24,936 nucleotides of DNA, taken from positions 348,302-373,237 of the forward strand of contig MNCI01009062.1 in NCBI GenBank assembly GCA_015680685.1, read 5' to 3'. Shown piece by piece: positions 18,575-24,936 of the stretch. Position numbers and translations under genes: made by a program. The notes below the pieces were generated by a model. The model was not told the DNA's origin. It ran no database searches and was given only the letters and a program-made list of their open reading frames with translations. This stretch comes from Gnetum montanum. Taxonomy: Eukaryota > Streptophyta > Gnetopsida > Gnetales > Gnetaceae. Positions within the stretch are counted from its first letter, which is position 1, and each line of letters starts with the position of its first letter.

Positions 18575-18650
18575 CGCTACGCTAAGCTACATACGTGTTC
18601 TTGCTTCGCTAGGCTTTCGCATCTTTGCTACGCTATGGTGAACAAGGGGT
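18575..18650. repeat. GCTACGCTA words in intron 1 of the antisense gene
   Basis: GCTACGCTAAGCTAC, GCTTCGCTAGGC and GCTACGCTATGG occur within 75 bp. They are the same words that build the U3 palindromes of LTR-1 and LTR-2. Confidence 0.6.
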
Positions 18651-18746
18651 TATGTTATGCTACATTCATGTTTTGCTAAGTCCTGCTATGTTGCACATGC
18701 ATTGCATTTAAATTTAATGTCAATATTTGCTATTTTCATCATGTAG

Positions 18747-19196
18747 GGTAGGGCCAAGATCTAGGTTGATCGTTTTGGATCTTGAAGGGGTCCTATGTCA
18801 TGTGAGAAAACCTATGGCCAATGTTCCTCCTTCCTCGATACATGTGGAAGAGTGAGTGGTTTGGTTCAGGGATGGAGCGCAAGACTTCCTGCAATTCCTT
18901 CTCAACCATTTTAGTCTCATGGTTTGGTCCTCCTTAGACAAAGAGTAGGCATCCGACATAATAGAGGCCATATTTCCAGGGACAAATCAGGGCATCCTGA
19001 GATACCTTTTCGACGACGCGACCAGAAGTAGGCCAGGAGGAGGATCTAACCCACACTCAATAGGGTTGAGGCGTTTATCCTAGATCTAGGATATGCCAGA
19101 ATACCAGTGTTATCAACCGTACTACACATTGTATCTTACGCACCATAGAGTGACATACTTTTAGAACCCACAGGGGACCGTCTATTGTGTTGGCGG
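18747..19196 (+). other. exon 2: FCP1/NLI-interacting-factor-like (HAD) domain
   Basis: The exon reads RLIVLDLEGVLCHVRKP at its start (DLEGVL at 18778..18795), then VVWFRDGAQDFLQFLLNHF and LMVWSSLDKE. This order matches the plant FCP1-homology pattern: hydrophobic strand plus D.[DN]G.L, then a R.G...FL.F....F helix, then a strand ending WSS. The family dephosphorylates proteins such as the RNA polymerase II C-terminal domain. The nucleophile Asp is present; the second acidic position is Glu rather than Asp, so activity of the ancestor is uncertain. Five stops interrupt the exon. Confidence 0.65.
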
Positions 19197-22100
19197 GTGA
19201 GTTTCGCGTCTTTTCTTTGCTTGGTTTTGCAACATCATCCATACTTGGCCGAGTGCTGATAGTGTATGCTTATCACTAGATTCTATATTAATGATGATGG
19301 GGTTCATGATCAGCCTGGTGAGTTGGCCACAATGCAGCTAGCTCTATGGGAATTTGCCTTTGCCAAGAGCCTACAAGTGGGCATGATTGCTCATTATGGG
19401 GAGGGATACCGTTCTCACATATGCATGCTCACCACCGTCTATGATCATTGTAGGGTGAAGGGTTGGCTAGATAAGGAGTGGAGAGAACCTTTCAAGAAGG
19501 TCACACTCAAAGCGGTCTTGGCGGCTGAACTCTTGCTATTCCCCTCACCGTATAGACCTAGTGGGTTAATAGGTGGGTGCCACATGCTCAATGTTGTCAT
19601 AATTTTTTTTATTGTTATGCTAAGTACGTTTCGTGATCATTGCTGCAGGAGTGAAGAAGCCTTGTGAGGTGACATTGGTAACTGCCAAGAGGCAAGGGGG
19701 AAACATTTACTTCAAATATGGTGAAGTAAAAGTGAGCCAGAGCTAGTTAGAATGAGGGGCTCTAGGCCTCTTGCTCAAGAAAATCCAAATGACTGGACTT
19801 ATGGATTTGTTCATGGCTCCAAATCTGGGTGTCCCTGCTACCAAGATGCTTTCCTTGGTCAACTCCTTCTCTAGGTAGGCGAGTCATTTTTGTACGTACG
19901 TGTGGGATGTGCAGGTGGTCATTGACATCAATGATCAGCTATTTTCAGATTTGTTTGGCATCCCTAATAATGGCACCGACATGATGTTGAAGCATAAGAA
20001 GGAGTTGATCCTTCAAAAGTAGTACATTGAGGAGTGGCTGAGGCTCACCAAGGAGTGAAAGGGGTTCCCTATGGACAAGCTTAAGGAAGGCCCTACCATG
20101 GGGATATACCCAATCTTTCGTGCCTGCACATTTCCTCAATTGCACACCTAGGGGAAGGTCCTGGGGCTCGAGAAGGCTTGGGTAATGTGAGAAGTCATGG
20201 AGGAGGAGGTCCATTACAACTAGGTAAAATTCCTATGTAGTGGTTTGCAGGTCAAGATATTGGGACTCTGTGAGCTAACAGAGTCCCATTCTAACATAAA
20301 ATATGCTTTCTACGTAGGTTGTTTAAAGCACCTTGTGGAGTTCTTGGTGGTCCAAGAGGATAGAGTCTGGTCCGAGCTAGATCGTGACCAGATTCCTATG
20401 CCATGGATTCGATAGGTCCTTTGGACTATGCAAGCCCAGGACCCCCCAGAGATGGTTGGGGAGTCGTTGTCTGTAATGACTAAAGGTCTAGAAGTTCATA
20501 GTGCTTGTGGCCAGGACAGCATAGGGGAGATGCCCCATGCCATAATCGATGATGTGACATAGGGTGAACATCTCATAGTTGAGACCGTGCCTACGGAGCT
20601 ACAAAGAAAGAGACCTCCCCCAACCAAGGAAAGTTCTCATGAAGAGGAGGGGTGAAGACTGCGATTCAAGCTACGGTGAATGCAACCCCCCATTGGTGAG
20701 TGCTATGTAATATTTAGGTTACTTTGCTATTACCTACTATTCTATGCCTCGTTAGCCAGTGCATCATAGAGTGGCATCTATTTTGAGTTAACTTGTTTCG
20801 AATTGACATATCTATGTCCTTTTGTGGGTAGAAGAAGAAGAAGACGAAGAAGAAGGTGATGAAGAAGTATCAACCCTCAGAATGGGGGTGACAAATAAAG
20901 ATGCAGGGGCCCCGACTTTGGAAGAAAGGGCCTCGATCAGGAATAATGGAGCTCCTATCTCTAGGGCAAGGACTCTTTTCATTAGGGAGCTTCTTCCTAA
21001 TGAAGAGGTACCTCCAAAAAATAAAAAGGATGCTACTCTCCTGAAAGGAAAGGAACCAGCACATGAGGTAGGGGCTTTCATGGACTTGGTCAGGCCTTCT
21101 ACCAAGCCTATCGCAATCGTCTTGCATTGGCAAGAAGAAAGACTGCAGCTAGATGCTGGTGAGTTAGGGTTTGCGTGTGTCTTACCGTAGTCCATTTTGG
21201 CCATTGCTGACATGCTCAATCATGTAACAGGTGCTACTGATGATGTCTCAGGACTTCCTCCACCTCATACGGAGTCATGGGCTGAAGTCCCTAACAAGTT
21301 TGCATTTGTTCAGGGACTTGTTGATGACATGATCAAATGCCTTCAGTAGGCAGACCCTCATCTAGGTAAGTAGGAGTGTTAACTATACTTTTGTTGCTGT
21401 GTTGAAATTTTCAAGTTTATTGATTATGTTATGCTAACGTGATTACTACGCTTTCTATGCTGAATAGCCTCTCGGCTTAAGTGGGACCCAGCACGACCTA
21501 TGGAGGTTGGCGTAGTACCCACACTCTTTCCTGATGTGACTGAGGTGTCTCGTTGTATATTTGACAAGGCTTACAAATGTGTCTTGTACTTGACGTGCTC
21601 TCTGTGGGAGTGTAGATGCACCAACGAGTACCTATGGAAACGAGTTCAAAGGGCCAATCAGAGAGAGGCCAAGCTAGTCGCCAAGGTGGAGAACCTTAGG
21701 TTGAGGATCAATTTTCTCATTAACCATAACCCTGACCCTGTCGATTTGCAAAGGGTTGTAGATAACTATGCTAGGTTTTCAAATTTCTTTCATGAAAATG
21801 TGGAGTCCATCCGTGAAATAATCGAATAGCAAATGCAGATGGACTTGCTAGCCCAGAAGTGCCATGATATGAAGGATAGTAGTGCTAAGGTCTTTGAATG
21901 GGGGAAAACCTAGAGGGATCATAAATATACATACAAGCTAGAAAACAAAACCTATCAAAGATTGTATAAAGATGCTGTTGTGAAGGCGTTCTCATACGAA
22001 ATGTTTGTGAAGGCCATCGGTGCTTCTAAGGCTTATGCTAGGTTTAAAGAGTAGGTGAAGGTCACAGAGTCTCCTGACCTAAGGGTGAACCTTCCTATAG

Positions 22101-22507
22101 GAGAGACCGCAACCACCTCCCTTTCTCAGGAACCTCTAAAGTGGATGACCTTGGAAAGGGAGAAAGTTACCACTGCGAATGCTAAGCCTAGTGGCAGGCG
22201 TTGGGTGGACATTATGATATAGGAGATTGGACATTGCCTCAGGCTTGGTCTAGACGAAATACCTCTTAAGATTGATGCAGGCTCTCCTCAGGTTAGTCGC
22301 TTTAATGCTATGCTATAGCTAGCATTTATTACATTTGTTACCCTAGCTAACTACTTTATTTTTTGGATACAGGCTCTCAATGAAGGTGTGAGGTCTATGG
22401 ATGGAGGAAATGAAGAGATAGGAGGGGGCAACATAGGAGTGGAAGATGCACAAGTAGGTGAAGTGGGGGCAAACGGCAAAGGCGATGCAAATGGGGCCAA
22501 CCCATGA

Positions 22508-22657
22508 TAGCATGGGAACTCTTTTTTTTATTAAAGATTTTGAAAGTTTTACAAACACTGCCAATGGGAAAAATTTTTGAATGAAATGAAAAACTTCATA
22601 AAGAAAATCGGTTTTGTAATAACTTATGTTTTATGCAAATTTTTCATGCTCTTGTAT
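22508..22657 (+). other. probable 3' UTR of the antisense gene
   Basis: AT-rich, gene-free, with a T8 run followed by ATTAAAG near 22525. It corresponds to 35..278 in RE-1 and ends at the minisatellite. Confidence 0.4.
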
Positions 22658-22711
22658 GCTAGTTTTAGGCCATTTCAAGCCATTACTAGTTTTGGGCCAT
22701 TTTGGGTCGTT
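22658..22711. repeat. minisatellite on the protease side of the antisense gene, two units
   Basis: CTAGTTTTAGGCCATTTCAAGCC and CTAGTTTTGGGCCATTTTGGG form two diverged units of the 29-bp type found at 279..365 in RE-1. The stretch 22712..22816 holds no recognisable feature. Confidence 0.75.
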
Positions 22712-22816
22712 AGCATAGTATGTTGAAAGGATGACATATTGAAGAGACAAGGAAATGATGAATATGCAAGGATAGCAACTGGATGGGAGGTCACAAGGCT
22801 ACTATGCTACGTGTAG

Positions 22817-23511
22817 CTACCTCTTGATCTTTTGTGGGTTGACCAAAACAGTTTCGCCCAGGCCCCCGCTCATAACACCATCCTTCACTTCAAAGGGCAA
22901 CTCACACCATGCATTTTCAATTTGAGGGTTAGCTCGTTGGACCAATCCTTTTTTTGTATGATTAATGCATGCATGAACAAGTGCTTTATCTTTAGAGGTT
23001 GTAACTTTTGAACCCTGTTCCATGCCTACGTTGCTAATTGCTTGTGTTACTACCCTGTCGGCATGGATTATCACCTCTTTACCCACGTATGATAGGTGGA
23101 TTTCCTAGTGTATAGGTGAGGAGACAACCCTAAGTTGTGCTAACCATGATCTTCCCAAGATTAGGCTAAACCCGGGCATTTTTTCAACCATGATGGACAT
23201 TGCGTCTATGGGGAACCGGTTCCCTGCTATGAAGTTTACGTGAACTGTGCCTTCACCATGATGTGTGCCCCGTTGAAGGACCATAGACACAACGTCACCA
23301 TTGGTTTGATCTAGTCAATAAATCCAAACTTCTCTATAATAGAGAAGGAAATGACATTTGTGGTAGCCCCATCATCGACGTGTACCCTTCGGATCCAGTG
23401 TTGGCCTACCCAAATTATGATGAAGAGAGGCACCATAGTCACTTGACCCCCTTTGGGATCCTTCTTAATGGCATCCTTGCTAAAAGTTAATTGAGGTACT
23501 TGAAACACCAA
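22817..23511 (-). pseudogene. pro: protease domain of RE-3 (gag-pro remnant)
   Basis: Minus-strand frames 23511..23311, 23290..23105 and 23086..22817 are successive pieces of the retropepsin. They carry PLFIIIWV, RVHVDDGATTNVISFSIIEKFG, NFIAGNRFPIDAMSIMVEKMPGFSLILGRSWLAQLRVVSSPIH and GKEVIIHAD. They align throughout with RE-1 (RVHVDDGAATNVV, MPGFNLILGRPWLAQLRAVSSPIHQ, GREVIIHGE). The active site is DDGA in both. Gag is missing: upstream, at about 23500, the coding sequence stops at a plus-strand LTR. The pieces are separated by stops and frame changes. Confidence 0.85.
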
Positions 23512-24544
23512 AAAAATTTGGACCTAACACTTTTGGACAAGAATCGAGCTATGTCATGGTGCTTCCCAACATGACTGAAACCCGCGAGCTTCAAAAACAG
23601 CACCAAACGGAGTCGAATCAAGCAAGTAAAAGTTCCTCAAGATCCATTGGAGACTACATCAAAATTTGGAAATAAGAACTACAAGTTTCAAACTCAAAAC
23701 ACTTATTTTTAACTAAGTATACTTCTTGCACACAGGCCTGCACGCCCAACGTGTAGCTCAGCGTGCAGCAACTTTTGGGCCCCAAAAATGAGCCAAAACA
23801 TGCCAAAATTGAGTGTCTGGACCCCCCAAGACCTTCACCAGGGTCCCCAGTAGTTCTCAAGCACCTAAAAATAAAATTTTGGGCTCCAAATAATGGGTTT
23901 TGATTCATGGACGCCCAACGTACATGCCCAGCATGCACCATCAAGGATCTCTCAAAATAGGCATCCCAGAACAAGATCACCACCTATAATAGACTCTCAA
24001 AGGCAAGAAAACTATCAGGCATCATCCCAAGCTCCCAAAAATGAAGATTCAACCTCGAAATGATGCACTTCCATGACCTATATGCTAAGCATACATACTC
24101 TGCACGACCAGCATGCAGAACCAAAAGCAAGGTTGATCAGGCGATTCAACCAACCTGCATGCTGACCTGCATGCCCAGTGTGTACGCCCAGCATGGAGCA
24201 CAACATACACTAGTTGAAGCCTTCCAAAACCATGTTAGATCAAGTCCAAATGAGCTGAAAGTCTACAGGTAGCATTATCATGATACCAGAGCCCAAATCC
24301 AAGGGCCAAGTTCAAGATTTTCTATTGTAACAGTAGTTTTCATTTGTAAAGTTCAATTCTTTTATGTTGGTCAAGTCTGTATGCTAGGTTCACATGCCCA
24401 GCATGTACACGTTGGCATGTAGCACGCTGTATAGTTGTAACATTTTTTGCACTCGAGCAACACAGCCACATGTCATCCGACCTAAAATTTTCTCACCCAC
24501 GGCCACTCATACCCTTCGAGATCCAAATCTAACATCCAAGATCT

Positions 24545-24551
24545 CATAAAA
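24545..24551 (+). promoter_or_regulatory. TATA-like box of LTR-R
   Basis: CATAAAA in the block CTCATAAAAATTCCAATTTTTCACTA, equivalent to 6671..6677 in LTR-E. Confidence 0.45.
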
Positions 24552-24807
24552 ATTCCAATTTTTCACTAGATCAAGAGGCAGAAATTTTTTACAAAAGAAA
24601 ATAGGAATCGGGGGAACACTGAGAAAATCTGGACACTAATCCTATACACTGGACTTCTACTCTGAACACTAACCATACAGCCTTCATGCTATGCCTATAG
24701 TGCAAACTAGCATACCATCATCCCTCGGCATTCACCAGGGCTCTTCATCTACCTTGTGTCAGATCCATAACTACGTTCAGACTGGTGCACTGTAATCTCC
24801 ATTTTGC

Positions 24808-24813
24808 AATAAA
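24808..24813 (+). terminator. polyadenylation signal AATAAA in LTR-R
   Basis: AATAAA in TTTTGCAATAAAGTTGC, conserved with 6942..6947, about 260 bp after the TATA-like box. Confidence 0.6.
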
Positions 24814-24936
24814 GTTGCTTCATTTCTAGTCAAGATTTGTTACAGTTTTCATTCATTCTTGTTTATCTTTTTGCTTATATTCCTACACGTTTATGCTCTG
24901 GTTTATGTTTATTATGCTATTTACAAATAACCCAGC

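Larger units (their letters stand above)
18115..22507 (+). pseudogene. antisense eight-exon gene inside RE-3, N-terminal FCP1/NIF-like domain
   Basis: Exons inferred: 18115..18224, 18747..19196, 19280..19572, 19649..20695, 20832..21158, 21231..21365, 21468..22291, 22373..22507. All seven introns are GT-AG (several GTGAGT/GTAAGT donors; CAG/TAG acceptors). The junction phases (2,2,1,1,1,1,0) agree, giving 3321 nt, 1107 codons, in one frame without frameshift. The ATG is in a good context (GCCATGGCT). Stops interrupt it 24 times: 17 TAG, 6 TGA, 1 TAA. Exon 2 looks like an FCP1-type phosphatase domain. Exons 3 and 4 (WEFAFAKSLQVG, GWLDKEWREPF) are unrecognised. Exon 5 opens with an acidic run, and exon 7 has a probable coiled coil (LWKRVQRANQREAKLVAKVE). 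It lies opposite to gag-pol, between protease and RT. Antisense ORFs are known in some Tat elements but in the 3' part. This copy looks dead. Confidence 0.75.
23497..24936 (+). repeat. LTR-R: plus-strand LTR running off the right edge
   Basis: Matches LTR-E (6359..7075) in order and orientation from about 24210, and LTR-A U3 (inverted) over the CATCAAGGATCTC and ACAAGATCACCACC region. Includes a TATA-like box and a polyadenylation signal. The beginning, near 23497 (TTGAAACACCA, then AAATTTGGACCT), resembles the LTR-1 block TTGAAACACCATGAAATTTTGAAACCT. U3 carries scattered CGCCCAACGTG and GCCCAGCATG words. The last 150 to 180 bp of the LTR are outside the window. It may be the 3' LTR of RE-2, with RE-3 between, or an unrelated copy. 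Confidence 0.65.

Noticed and set aside
20224-20250. 27-nt intron in exon 4 (GT..AG)
   Set aside because: Too short for a plant intron and divisible by three; reading through keeps the frame.
20812-21219. Minus-strand Ser-rich open frame
   Set aside because: Shadow of the acidic GAA-rich start of exon 5 of the antisense gene.
18115-22507. Functional gene whose stops are removed by U-to-C RNA editing
   Set aside because: TAG/TGA/TAA would become sense codons by such editing, but it is known from organelles of some land plants, and this is nuclear transposon DNA; methylation-driven decay is simpler.

Overview
The window looks like heterochromatic nuclear DNA of a land plant. It consists almost entirely of nested, decayed LTR retrotransposons of one Ty3/gypsy family. 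The family resembles the Tat/Ogre group: its pol carries two RNase H domains, its gag zinc knuckle is of CX2HX4HX4C type, and gag-protease is separated from reverse transcriptase. I see no ordinary host gene and no rRNA, tRNA or CRISPR locus. I cannot name the species.

Layout. RE-1 (minus strand, 1..6358, runs off the left edge) has a 5' LTR, a primer binding site matching tRNA-Asn, a leader with 46-bp palindrome-rich repeats, and a nearly continuous gag-protease frame (4656..691). Next come minisatellites, then what looks like the last exon of a plus-strand gene at 1..34. RE-2 (plus strand, 6359..about 8138) is an LTR remnant joined directly to the end of pol, then a minisatellite and a 3' region. 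RE-3 (minus strand, about 8139..23500) lacks gag and its 5' LTR. It keeps protease (23511..22817), a minisatellite, a plus-strand gene of eight exons (18115..22507), another minisatellite, RT/RNase H/aRNase H/integrase (17194..13768), a third minisatellite, a 3' region and an LTR (12520..10710). A further minisatellite/3'-region/LTR copy (10709..8139) follows. From about 23500 to the right edge lies a plus-strand LTR.

The most notable feature is the plus-strand gene inside RE-3, antisense to the retrotransposon and placed between protease and RT. Seven GT-AG introns remove cleanly and leave 3321 nt (1107 codons) in one frame without any frameshift, although 24 stop codons now interrupt it (17 TAG, 6 TGA, 1 TAA). 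Exon 2 resembles the FCP1/NLI-interacting-factor (HAD-type) phosphatase fold; the rest I do not recognise. RE-1 appears to carry the same gene at the same place, so it is probably a normal module of the family. Minisatellites with a shared CTAGTTTA..GTC..GGAC core sit at each module junction. Expressing pol from such an element would require splicing across, or another way past, the antisense gene, as in the intron known between protease and RT in Ogre elements.
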